Part shown: positions 17,491 through 25,118 of the stretch, piece by piece
Numbering within the stretch: position 1 is the stretch's first letter
Layout of the letters: each line of letters starts with the position of its first letter
DNA from: Persicitalea sp963716085
GTDB taxonomy: Bacteria; Bacteroidota; Bacteroidia; Cytophagales; Spirosomataceae
Direction of reading: 5' to 3'
Length of the DNA stretch: 64,000 bases
Assembly: GCA_963716085.1 (NCBI GenBank)
Contig: OY970288.1
Location: 3,224,001-3,288,000 of the forward strand
The notes under the pieces: generated by a model
What the model was told of the DNA's origin: nothing
Databases searched by the model: none
The model's input: the letters and a program-made list of their open reading frames with translations, nothing else
Made by a program: the position numbers and the translations under genes

Positions 17491-18505
17491 TCATTTTGCT
17501 TTCCCCAGGACGCTCTCCAAACTCACAGCCTTGCCGCCCCGCCGCTTGCTTTCGTCGGCGGCCTCCATGAAGGCGAACATCTCGATGGTCTCCTCGGGTG
17601 GCACGGGTACTTGGCCCGTCTCAAAATACGCGATGATTTCTACCAGCAGTGGTTCATCAGCCGGCGTAAGGGCCAAGATTGACCTCACCGTCCTCCATGA
17701 AAACCGTACCGCCGTAATTGTGCTTGCCCGTGCGGGTGCCCCGAATCGTGCCGACGCGGCCGTCGTTCCAGGTGCCCACCACGATGTCGGTGCCCGGCGT
17801 ATTGACGCGAACGACCTCCCGGCAGCCGGTTCCCATCGCGGCGAATAGCGGCTCCACGGCGTGAATGCCGTACCAAAAAAGGTCGGGATGGGTCTTTTCC
17901 AGACTGGCCGGACTGTACGTATCTGCGCCTACCACTTTGGACTTGTCGATGTCGGCCATGCCGTTGGTATAGCGCAGCGACGAGGCGGAGAAAAGCGGAA
18001 TTTTGTATTCTTTGGAGGCATCGAAGATAGCCAGCACATCTTCCAGCGAAGCGGCAATCGGCTTGTCGATGAAGACCCTCTTTCCGGCTTTCAGCACCTG
18101 AATCGCCTGCTCGCGGTGCAGTCTTCCGTCGTTCGTTTCTAGCAGGACGACGTCCACCTTGCCCAGCAGTTCGTCGATGGAACCGACAACTTCTACCCCA
18201 TGCTTTTTCACTTCCTCGATATAGCCGGGTATGCGCGAAACGCTGCTTTCAATGTCGCGGCTGCCATAAGGATAGGCCGCCACTACCTTATACCCCTTGT
18301 ATTGCGGTTTATGGCTGTCGGCGTTCAGTACTTTGGTAAAAGCCGTGCTGTGGGAGGTGTCGAGGCCGATAATGCCCACCCTTTTGCCTTCAGCGATGCG
18401 TAGGCCGTCCGGTTCGCCCCTACCACTGGTAGACAGCCCCAAACCGACACCTCCCAGGGTGGCGGCGGCAAGGAATGATCGTCGGGAATGTGTGTGCGTT
18501 TTCAT
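17491..18505 (-). pseudogene. Gfo/Idh/MocA oxidoreductase, Tat-exported, split by a frameshift
   Basis: The first part (18505 down to about 17660, 282 residues) has a Tat signal HSRRSFLAAATLGG, a Rossmann fold (RVGIIGLDTSH) and EKP-type DKPIAASLEDV. It stops at TGA after VNLGPYAG. The next frame carries the expected ending, DEPLLVEIIAYFETGQVPVP through ESVLGKAK, to 17491. Restoring one base in GGCTGATGAACC near 17660 would rejoin them. The lesion removes about 55 residues of the C-terminal domain and may be a sequencing error, since the rest looks intact. First gene of the 13-gene operon, 16 bases upstream of the aminotransferase. It likely oxidises or reduces a sugar or polyol with NAD(P). 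Confidence 0.75.
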
Positions 18506-18762
18506 AATAATTTTCAGGTAGGTTTATGCTCGGTGATTCGGGATAAGTACCCCTAAATATGATGAGTCACTGTCGAAAGCTAATCACTACTTCCTAACAA
18601 AATCGAATACCAGGGACATTCTACTGCAAGCGTCGAGATAGACGTAACTGTTTCGGCGATGATCTTAGGCCAGTAGCGTAAATACCCGGTACGATTCACC
18701 TCGATTTTTAAACCCTATTGCTATGCCCAAAATATTCAAGAATCGATTGAACGGTTTTGCCA
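18506..18762. other. intergenic region upstream of the 13-gene operon
   Basis: About 257 bases between the operon start at 18505 and the stop of the serine hydrolase gene. It must hold the promoter of the minus-strand operon unless transcription reads through from the serine hydrolase. I see no clear TAnnTTTG/TTTG pair on the minus strand and no convincing hairpin. Confidence 0.4.
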
Positions 18763-19833
18763 CTATTTGACGATCACTTTCAGTTTTCCCCAAAGCTCAT
18801 TATCAAAGTCACTTAGCGGGGCATCGCTGGTTTTTTCTCCCATTCTGACAATTACTAAATTCTGGGAAGGCACCACGTAAATTTTCTGGTCATTTTTGCC
18901 AAAAGCCTGATACATATCCGTTGGCGCGTTGGGGACCATGGGGCCAGGAAATAGCCGTTGCGTTTGGGGGAGCATATAGCTGCTTTTTCCGTTGAGCCAA
19001 GTAAGGTAGCCGTAGCTCAAATTTAGTTTTTGGGAAGTGTTAGTCTGGGCGTCAAGATAGGCTTCGTCTTTCAGAATAAGCGTGTTTTCCCACTTTCCCT
19101 TGCTCAGCATCAGCAATCCGAACCGGGCCATACTGCGGGCATCGCTAAAAAAAACGTTGTTGGCGTCCGGGTCTTTTCTCCAAAAGCCCTTCATCCCAAT
19201 CTTGTTCGCGATCTTTTGCTGAAAATACTCGTTGTACGTCAAGCCGCTGGCTTTTTGCACCACCTGGTCCAGCAGCGTGTAGGGCGCGTTGTAGTAAGCC
19301 CAGCGCGTACCCGCATCGGCTTTGTGTTGCAGACAAGCGGGAAGCGTGCAATCGACATCGCCCGTGCTATCGTCCAGTCCCGTGGTCATGGTCAACTGGT
19401 GCCCGATGGTAATCAGGTTTTCCTTTTCGGGCGGGAGCGACGTCCAGCCCTTGCCCAGGTACTTAGAGGTTTGATCCTCGATTTTTAGAATGCCATCAGC
19501 TTGGGCGATGCCCACTAGAAACCCGGTCAGCGTCTTTCCGGCGGAAGCCCAGTACCACCAACTGTCTTGCTTAAAGATGCCGAAATACTTTTCCGAGACG
19601 ATTTTTCCGTCTTTCAAAATCAGAAAAGCCTTAGTGTCTTTGCTTTCCAGAAAGGGATATAGGTTGTTGAGCGCCAAGGTATCCCAGTCCATCGCCTTGG
19701 CACTTACTTCCTCCCATTCTCCGCTTCCAACTGGCGGGAAATACAGTTTTTTTGCTTGCGGATCGGGCTTGGTGCAGGAGTTGGTGATGGATGCTCCCCA
19801 GAGCATCAGCAGAAAAACGAGTGATCTGTTCAT
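18763..19833 (-). CDS. serine hydrolase lipoprotein (class C beta-lactamase family)
   Basis: A 356-residue protein starting at 19833, where a lipoprotein signal (hydrophobic stretch ending SITNSC) begins. The active-site motifs of the beta-lactamase/DD-peptidase fold are visible: WASAGKTLTG is the SxxK motif and YYNAPYTLL gives YxN. A KTG-like third box is less clear near the C-terminus. Such proteins are esterases or peptidases more often than antibiotic resistance enzymes. It is monocistronic, followed by the intergenic space before the large operon. Confidence 0.82.
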   Translation of the reverse strand: MNRSLVFLLMLWGASITNSCTKPDPQAKKLYFPPVGSGEWEEVSAKAMDWDTLALNNLYPFLESKDTKAFLILKDGKIVSEKYFGIFKQDSWWYWASAGKTLTGFLVGIAQADGILKIEDQTSKYLGKGWTSLPPEKENLITIGHQLTMTTGLDDSTGDVDCTLPACLQHKADAGTRWAYYNAPYTLLDQVVQKASGLTYNEYFQQKIANKIGMKGFWRKDPDANNVFFSDARSMARFGLLMLSKGKWENTLILKDEAYLDAQTNTSQKLNLSYGYLTWLNGKSSYMLPQTQRLFPGPMVPNAPTDMYQAFGKNDQKIYVVPSQNLVIVRMGEKTSDAPLSDFDNELWGKLKVIVK

Positions 19834-19994
19834 TTGAAGTCTATTTTTGAATTTGGCTTCCGTTCGGCTGTCCAGACTCAAATAGAGACGTTTGGGTCTA
19901 ATGGATTCAGGGTGACGTTGGGTAGTCTGCCTGATTTATCGCTCAACTGCTTCGGGAGGAAACAAACCAAAGAGAAAACAAACCAAAGTTGGCA

Positions 19995-20384
19995 TTAAGC
20001 CACCTGAACTATTTCCGGCCTGGGTGCGACAAGCAAGTAAGCGCGTTCAATATCGAGGCCGAAAAGATTGACGTTCTTTATTTCAGTTATTCCCTCTTTG
20101 GCGGCTGGAATTCCTCGGAGATCGGCGAGACCGGGGTTGTTTTCGTCGATAATAACGATCCCTGAGATTTGTAGATAATCGTTTGTTTCAAAAAAATCCC
20201 GGATCTTCTCTGAAATATATTTCAAAGCTTTGCCTTTATCCTCTGATATCCAATCGGCAGAGACCAAAATATCCCATTTATTAGGGGAATTCTCTCGTAG
20301 AAAAAGGGCAAATAGTTTGTAATCGCCTCTTTCCAAGGCTGTTTCTCTTGCAACTGAAATGAGTTTTTTAATTAGCTCGTTCAT
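19995..20384 (-). CDS. hypothetical protein paired with a HEPN gene
   Basis: A 129-residue protein I do not recognise. It is acidic, with an N-terminal helix (residues 1-20), a DILVSADWI strand and a C-terminal LLVAPRPEIVQVA. It overlaps the upstream HEPN gene by four bases, so it is co-translated. HEPN proteins often pair with a nucleotidyltransferase antitoxin, but this protein has no GSxxxxxSDxD motif. It may be an alternative partner or a nuclease-fold subunit. Confidence 0.6.
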   Translation of the reverse strand: MNELIKKLISVARETALERGDYKLFALFLRENSPNKWDILVSADWISEDKGKALKYISEKIRDFFETNDYLQISGIVIIDENNPGLADLRGIPAAKEGITEIKNVNLFGLDIERAYLLVAPRPEIVQVA

Positions 20385-20776
20385 AGTATCTCAATAATTA
20401 CTTTGGCACTTTCGATCATTCGAATAGCCTCCGGTACTTCAATCAAATCCGCAGTATTATATCTTGCTTCGGGGTTCCAAATTTTCATAGCCGACCACTC
20501 CGACAAGTTGTTCTTTTTCACCAGGCTTTCTATTCCCGTAAAACTCAAAAGTACATCCAAGTCGTGGGTTTTAAGGCTTTTGTATTTTTCAAACTCCCGG
20601 TTAGAGGAAGGGAAACCATCCCAATTCAAGGTCTGGCATATCTTATGTTTCAGGGCTATTTCTACCGCATATCCACACAGATAGACCGCACCATTATAAC
20701 GGTTGTCTTTTAAAAGAGTTTCTGCGTCAGCAAGTCGCTCTCTCACAATACTCTGCAAATCTGCTGTGCTTATCAA
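20381..20776 (-). CDS. HEPN domain protein
   Basis: A 131-residue helical protein of the HEPN superfamily (PF05168-like). RLADAETLLKDNRYNGAVYLCGYAVEIALKHKIC is split here as a first helix at residues 13-25 and the signature YLCGYAVEIALK near 32-43. The RNase motif Rx4-6H of toxic HEPN proteins is not evident, so it may be non-catalytic or use another site. It is the first gene of a two-gene unit. Confidence 0.7.
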   Translation of the reverse strand: MISTADLQSIVRERLADAETLLKDNRYNGAVYLCGYAVEIALKHKICQTLNWDGFPSSNREFEKYKSLKTHDLDVLLSFTGIESLVKKNNLSEWSAMKIWNPEARYNTADLIEVPEAIRMIESAKVIIEIL

Positions 20777-20861
20777 ATCTTGTTCGATTATCGGTTAAAA
20801 CCCTTTCCATATCGACAGATCGCTGGTACGCCAGCCCGGCCCATTTCCCTCCTCCTTTTAG

Positions 20862-22187
20862 CTACACCTTCGGCAGCACCCAGGGCTTCCGGTACTTCGG
20901 CGTAATCAGCGCGTTGGCCGCCGCGTTGTCGCCAAAGTTTTTCTGGGCTTCGTTCCAAACGAGTTGCGACTTGGTCAAGAGCGCAATGTTGCCCGCGTGG
21001 GCGTAGGCGGCCACCAAGCGCCCGTTTTCGATGGGACAGTTGGGTTCGGCGCGGGACCTGATGCAGTCGATCCAGTTTTGGGTGTGTTCCTGATGGTAGC
21101 TCTTACCGGGCTGCGACGGGATGGCGGGTACTTTGTAGGAAAGCCGGTCGCCGCTGAGTTCGGGGATCACCTCCCAGCCCTCGCGGTTGATGACCAGCGT
21201 AGCGTCGTCACACACGTAGGCCAAGCCGTATTTCTTACCGTAAGGGCCACTTTCCACGCCCGCAATGTTTTCCCAGTTGATGACGTAGTCTTTCATTTGG
21301 AAGCTGACATTCAGGGTGTCGAAGGTTTGGTGGGCGTGGTCGGGGTAGGCAAAATTGCCGCCCGAAGCCGTGATCGACAGCGGCATATCTTTGACATCCT
21401 TGGCCCAGAGCGCCATATCGAGCAGGTGAACGCCCCAGTCGGTCATCAGTCCGCCGCCGTAGTCCCAGAACATGCGCCAATTGCCGTGGAAGCGGGTCGG
21501 GTTGAAGGTGCGCTCCGGGGCCGGGCCGAGCCACATATCATAATCCACCCCTGGCGGTACGGGCGCGTCCGGCGCTTTGGGGGCACCAATGCCATACATG
21601 AAATTGGCCCAGACATTCACCTTGCGCAATTGTCCGAGTTCGCCTTTCCTGACCATGTCGAGGGCTTTCATCCAGTGGGTGCCGCTGCGCTGCTGCTGCC
21701 CCACCTGCACCACGCGCTTGTACTTGCGGGTGGCGGCCACCATCAGGTCGCACTCGGCGATGCTGTTGGCCAGGGGTTTTTCTACGTAAATGTCCTTGCC
21801 TGCCTCGCAAGCCGCCACGAACGGCAGACAGTGCCAGTGATCGGGCGTGCCGATGATGACCGCATCGATGGCTTTGTCGTCCATCAACTTGCGGTAGTCT
21901 TTATATATTTTTGGGGCTTTTCCCTGCTTTTTCAGCACGTCCGCACTGCGGTCAGCCAGAATTTTGTCGTCGATGTCGCAAAGGGCGGCGCACTCCACAT
22001 CGGGAATATTCAAGGCGTTGATAAGCGCCCCGAAGCCCCGGTTTTTGGCCCCAATCAGGGCGACGACGATTTTGTCATTGGCCCCCTTGCTTCGGCGGGC
22101 TTGCAGCGGTGTGTAAGTCAGGCCGCTCAGTCCGGCGGCGGCAATTTTGGTGGAATTGTTTAGGAACTGGCGACGAGTGGTAGGCAT
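20862..22187 (-). CDS. Tat-exported Gfo/Idh/MocA family oxidoreductase
   Basis: A 441-residue secreted oxidoreductase. A Tat signal TTRRQFLNNSTKI opens the protein. The Rossmann fold follows (VVALIGAKNRGFGALI), with EKPLANSIAECDLM carrying the catalytic-loop lysine and QVGQQQRSGTHWM typical of the exported subgroup. NAD(P) is bound tightly in relatives and travels with the folded protein. It is divergently transcribed from the formaldehyde dehydrogenase gene over a 145-base gap. Its substrate is probably a sugar or glycoside; the nearby operon has a related, broken gene. Confidence 0.87.
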   Translation of the reverse strand: MPTTRRQFLNNSTKIAAAGLSGLTYTPLQARRSKGANDKIVVALIGAKNRGFGALINALNIPDVECAALCDIDDKILADRSADVLKKQGKAPKIYKDYRKLMDDKAIDAVIIGTPDHWHCLPFVAACEAGKDIYVEKPLANSIAECDLMVAATRKYKRVVQVGQQQRSGTHWMKALDMVRKGELGQLRKVNVWANFMYGIGAPKAPDAPVPPGVDYDMWLGPAPERTFNPTRFHGNWRMFWDYGGGLMTDWGVHLLDMALWAKDVKDMPLSITASGGNFAYPDHAHQTFDTLNVSFQMKDYVINWENIAGVESGPYGKKYGLAYVCDDATLVINREGWEVIPELSGDRLSYKVPAIPSQPGKSYHQEHTQNWIDCIRSRAEPNCPIENGRLVAAYAHAGNIALLTKSQLVWNEAQKNFGDNAAANALITPKYRKPWVLPKV

Positions 22188-22332
22188 GGTGGATGGTGGT
22201 TGGGAAGATAGGTTATTTTCAATAAAAAGTGATTTCGTTGCTAGATTCTACCCAGTCCGGCGGGTAAATACATGGGCGATAAGTACTTATTTATTTGAAA
22301 TTCTTTTCCTAAAACCCTAATCAACAAAAACT

Positions 22333-23523
22333 ATGTGTAAAAATCACGGAGTGGCCTATATCAAGCCCGGCGAAGTGGCCGTGCAGGAAATCGCGTATCC
22401 CGAACTCGCCATCGGCAGTCGAAAATGCCACCACGGTGTCATTCTTAAAATCGTGTCCACCAACATTTGCGGCAGCGACCAGCACATGGTGCGCGGCCGC
22501 ACCACCGCCGAGGCAGGACTGGTACTGGGCCACGAAATCACGGGCATTGTCATCGAGGCGGGCCGCGACGTCGAGTTCATCGAGGAAGGCGACCTGGTGT
22601 CGGTACCCTTCAATATCGCTTGCGGCCGTTGCCGCAACTGCAAGGAAGGTAAAACGGGCATCTGCCTGAACGTCAACCCCGCCCGTCCGGGTGCCGCTTA
22701 CGGCTACGTGGACATGGGCGGCTGGGTCGGCGGGCAAGCCGAGTACGTGATGGTGCCCTACGCCGATTTTAATCTCCTGAAATTCCCCGACAAAGACCAG
22801 GGCATGGAGTACATCAAGGATCTCACGCTGCTGTCCGACATTTTCCCGACGGGCTACCACGGCGCGGTTACGGCGGGCGTCGGGCCGGGTTCTATCGTGT
22901 ACGTGGCGGGGGCGGGACCGGTGGGTTTGGCCTGCGCGGCTTCCTGCCACCTGCTGGGCGCGGCGGTCGTTATCGTGGACGACATGATTCCCGAACGGTT
23001 GGAGCAAGCCCGAAGTTTCGGCTGCGAAACGATCGACCTGACCAAAGACACCCCGCTGGAGCAGGCCATTGAAGAAATCATCGGCGAACCGGAAGTGGAC
23101 TGCTTCGTGGACTGCGTGGGTTTTGAAGCCCGTGGCCACGGTTCGCACGCTTCGGAAGAGCTACCCGCCACGGTACTGAACACCGCCATGGCCGTCACCC
23201 GCGCGGGCGGCGCCATCGGCATTCCCGGCCTGTACGTCACGGGCGATCCCGGCGCTACGACCGACGCCGCCAAGGAAGGCCGCCTGAACATCCGCATCGG
23301 GTTGGGATGGGCCAAGTCCCACGCCTTCTATACCGGGCAATGCCCCGTGATGAAGTACCACCGGGGTTTGATGAACGCGATTCTGTACGATAAAATCAAG
23401 ATCGCCAAGGCGGTCAACGTGGAGGTAATCACGCTACAGGATGCGCCGAGGGGCTACGCTGATTTTGACAAGGGCGCGGCTAAGAAGTTCGTTATCGATC
23501 CGCACGGGTTGATTGCAGCGTAA
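22333..23523 (+). CDS. fdhA: glutathione-independent formaldehyde dehydrogenase (zinc alcohol dehydrogenase family)
   Basis: A 396-residue cytoplasmic NAD-dependent dehydrogenase that oxidises formaldehyde to formate without glutathione. The zinc-ligand region NICGSDQHMVRGR, the GHEITG motif and the structural-zinc cluster CGRCRNCKEGKTGIC are intact, as is the Rossmann loop GAGPVGLACAASC. The segment NPARPGAAYGYVDMGGW and the insertion loop are typical of the Pseudomonas FdhA subgroup. It stands alone, followed by a strong terminator, so it probably has its own promoter for aldehyde detoxification. Confidence 0.9.
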   Translation: MCKNHGVAYIKPGEVAVQEIAYPELAIGSRKCHHGVILKIVSTNICGSDQHMVRGRTTAEAGLVLGHEITGIVIEAGRDVEFIEEGDLVSVPFNIACGRCRNCKEGKTGICLNVNPARPGAAYGYVDMGGWVGGQAEYVMVPYADFNLLKFPDKDQGMEYIKDLTLLSDIFPTGYHGAVTAGVGPGSIVYVAGAGPVGLACAASCHLLGAAVVIVDDMIPERLEQARSFGCETIDLTKDTPLEQAIEEIIGEPEVDCFVDCVGFEARGHGSHASEELPATVLNTAMAVTRAGGAIGIPGLYVTGDPGATTDAAKEGRLNIRIGLGWAKSHAFYTGQCPVMKYHRGLMNAILYDKIKIAKAVNVEVITLQDAPRGYADFDKGAAKKFVIDPHGLIAA

Positions 23524-23551
23524 GAGGATTGCCTTGTATTCTATGTAAAAA

Positions 23552-23588
23552 CTGCCCGTGGCCAAAAATAGGCGACGGGCGGTTTTTT
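23552..23588 (+). terminator. rho-independent terminator after formaldehyde dehydrogenase
   Basis: CTGCCCGTGGCC pairs with GGCGACGGGCGG across an AAAAATA loop and is followed by six Ts. The stem also reaches the stop codon of the convergent nucleotidyltransferase gene, so it may serve both strands. Confidence 0.8.
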
Positions 23589-23931
23589 ATTTGAGATTAA
23601 GCGGAAGACCAGAACTATACACCACAATCGCAGGTTTTGAAATCTCATCAATGAACGGATCGCCCTTTTCAAAATATTGACTTGGATAGGTTTTCGTTTC
23701 GATGTTTATGTATTCCTTCCTGATGTTCATTTTAGAAAAGGACTTTCGATCCTCATAGCCAAAACCAGAAAACTGTTCTGAGACCAAAATTACATCTATG
23801 TCTGAATCAGATCGTTGCTTCTCCTCCGCGTAAGAGCCAAAGAGGATAACCTTATCTAAGGCTACCCCGCTGGCGAGTATTTCATCAGCAAAGGCTCTCA
23901 CGTTTTTGATCACATCTTCTCTTGTAAGCAT
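23587..23931 (-). CDS. MNT-type nucleotidyltransferase domain protein
   Basis: A 114-residue minimal nucleotidyltransferase. ILFGSYAEEKQRSDSDIDVILVS holds the GSx(n)DxD active-site signature with Gly, Ser and both aspartates present. Such proteins are the AMPylating antitoxins of HEPN toxins, but no HEPN gene adjoins this one; the HEPN gene at 20381-20776 has a different partner. It may be an orphan antitoxin, or its partner may have been lost from the 230 bases on either side. Confidence 0.75.
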   Translation of the reverse strand: MLTREDVIKNVRAFADEILASGVALDKVILFGSYAEEKQRSDSDIDVILVSEQFSGFGYEDRKSFSKMNIRKEYINIETKTYPSQYFEKGDPFIDEISKPAIVVYSSGLPLNLK

Positions 23932-24078
23932 GCTTTCAGGACGCCGGATTTCTGGCTCAATTTGCGAAAAATTTATGAGTTGGATATTGCCCGAAACGAA
24001 GTCGGGGATAAATTAGCCCACATTCCTAAGCGTAAAATGGTAGGCAGTCAGGCGCTATGACTCATTGATAGAGGGCAT

Positions 24079-24109
24079 AAAAAAGGAGCCTCTCAAACGA
24101 GAAGCCCCT
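24079..24109 (-). terminator. rho-independent terminator downstream of rpoD
   Basis: On the minus strand AGGGGCTTCTC, a GTTT loop and GAGAGGCTCCT form an 11-pair stem (two G-T pairs), followed by six Ts. It lies 57 bases past the rpoD stop. Confidence 0.82.
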
Positions 24110-24165
24110 AAAAAATTTAGCGGTACGCCGCCCGGCCGAAAGCCGAAAGCTGACTGCCAAAACTA

Positions 24166-25029
24166 TCAACCCAAATAAGTCTTCAAAGCCTTACTCCGCG
24201 AAACGTGGCGCAGACGGCGAATCGCTTTTTCCTTGATCTGCCGTACGCGCTCGCGGGTGAGGTTGAATTTTTCGCCGATTTCTTCCAGTGTCATAGCGTG
24301 TTCGCCATTCAACCCGAAGTAGAGGGCGATCACATCGGCCTCGCGTTGGGTGAGCGTGCAGAGGGCGCGCTGCACTTCCTTGCGGAGCGACTCGTTCACC
24401 AGGCCCGAATCGGGCTTGTCTTCCAGATCGTTTTCGAGGACATCCAGCAGGCTGTTTTCTTCACCTTGCACAAAGGGCGCGTCCATCGAAACGTGCCGAC
24501 CCGAGATTTTCATCGTATCCACTACTTCCGAAGAGGATATTTCCAGTACCTCAGCCAGTTCCTCGGGTGAAGGCTCGCGCTCAAAGCGCTGCTCCAGCTC
24601 GGAGAAGGTCTTGGAAATTTTGTTCAAAGAACCCACGCGGTTCAGTGGAAGGCGCACAATCCGGGATTGCTCGGCCAGGGCCTGCAAAATGGACTGGCGA
24701 ATCCACCAAACGGCGTAAGAAATGAATTTGAAACCACGCGTTTCGTCAAATCGCTGAGCAGCTTTTATCAATCCCAAATTCCCCTCATTAATCAAGTCTC
24801 CCAGCGACAACCCCTGATTCTGGTACTGCTTGGCCACCGACACCACAAACCGCAGGTTTGCTTTTGTCAGCCGCTCGAGCGCCAATTGGTCGCCCTCGCG
24901 GATTTTTTGGGCCAGCGTCACCTCTTCGTCAGGGGTTAACAAATCCACCTTGCCAATCTCCTGTAAGTACTTGTCAAGGGACTGGCTTTCCCGGTTGGTA
25001 ATCTGTTTGCTGATTTTTAGCTGTCTCAT
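24166..25029 (-). CDS. rpoD: primary RNA polymerase sigma factor RpoD/SigA
   Basis: A 287-residue vegetative sigma factor, short because Bacteroidota RpoD lacks region 1.1. Region 1.2 starts at SLDKYLQEIGKVDLL. Region 2 contains NLRFVVSVAKQYQNQGLSL and YAVWWIRQSI. Region 4.2 is EIGEKFNLTRERVRQIKEKA. It directs core polymerase to the TTTG/TAnnTTTG promoters of this phylum. It is downstream of pnp and rpsO on the same strand, separated by an A/T-rich gap of 89 bases, and ends in a strong terminator. Confidence 0.97.
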   Translation of the reverse strand: MRQLKISKQITNRESQSLDKYLQEIGKVDLLTPDEEVTLAQKIREGDQLALERLTKANLRFVVSVAKQYQNQGLSLGDLINEGNLGLIKAAQRFDETRGFKFISYAVWWIRQSILQALAEQSRIVRLPLNRVGSLNKISKTFSELEQRFEREPSPEELAEVLEISSSEVVDTMKISGRHVSMDAPFVQGEENSLLDVLENDLEDKPDSGLVNESLRKEVQRALCTLTQREADVIALYFGLNGEHAMTLEEIGEKFNLTRERVRQIKEKAIRRLRHVSRSKALKTYLG

Positions 25030-25118
25030 CTATGTAATTTTAGTGTCTTAGTGTCTATAACGCATTACTTCCCCAAATCATTACCGATTGGAAAAATAAT
25101 ATTTTAAATATATCTTAA

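Noticed and set aside
20964..22163. Plus-strand open frame of 399 codons opposite the Gfo/Idh/MocA gene
   Set aside because: It is a GC-driven antisense shadow; the minus-strand protein has a Tat signal and full family motifs.
22321..23148. 275-codon frame opposite fdhA
   Set aside because: A His/Val/Arg-rich shadow of the formaldehyde dehydrogenase gene.
23932..24060. Possible HEPN partner upstream of the lone nucleotidyltransferase
   Set aside because: Only a short plus-strand frame ending KRKMVGSQAL is seen, with no HEPN helices.
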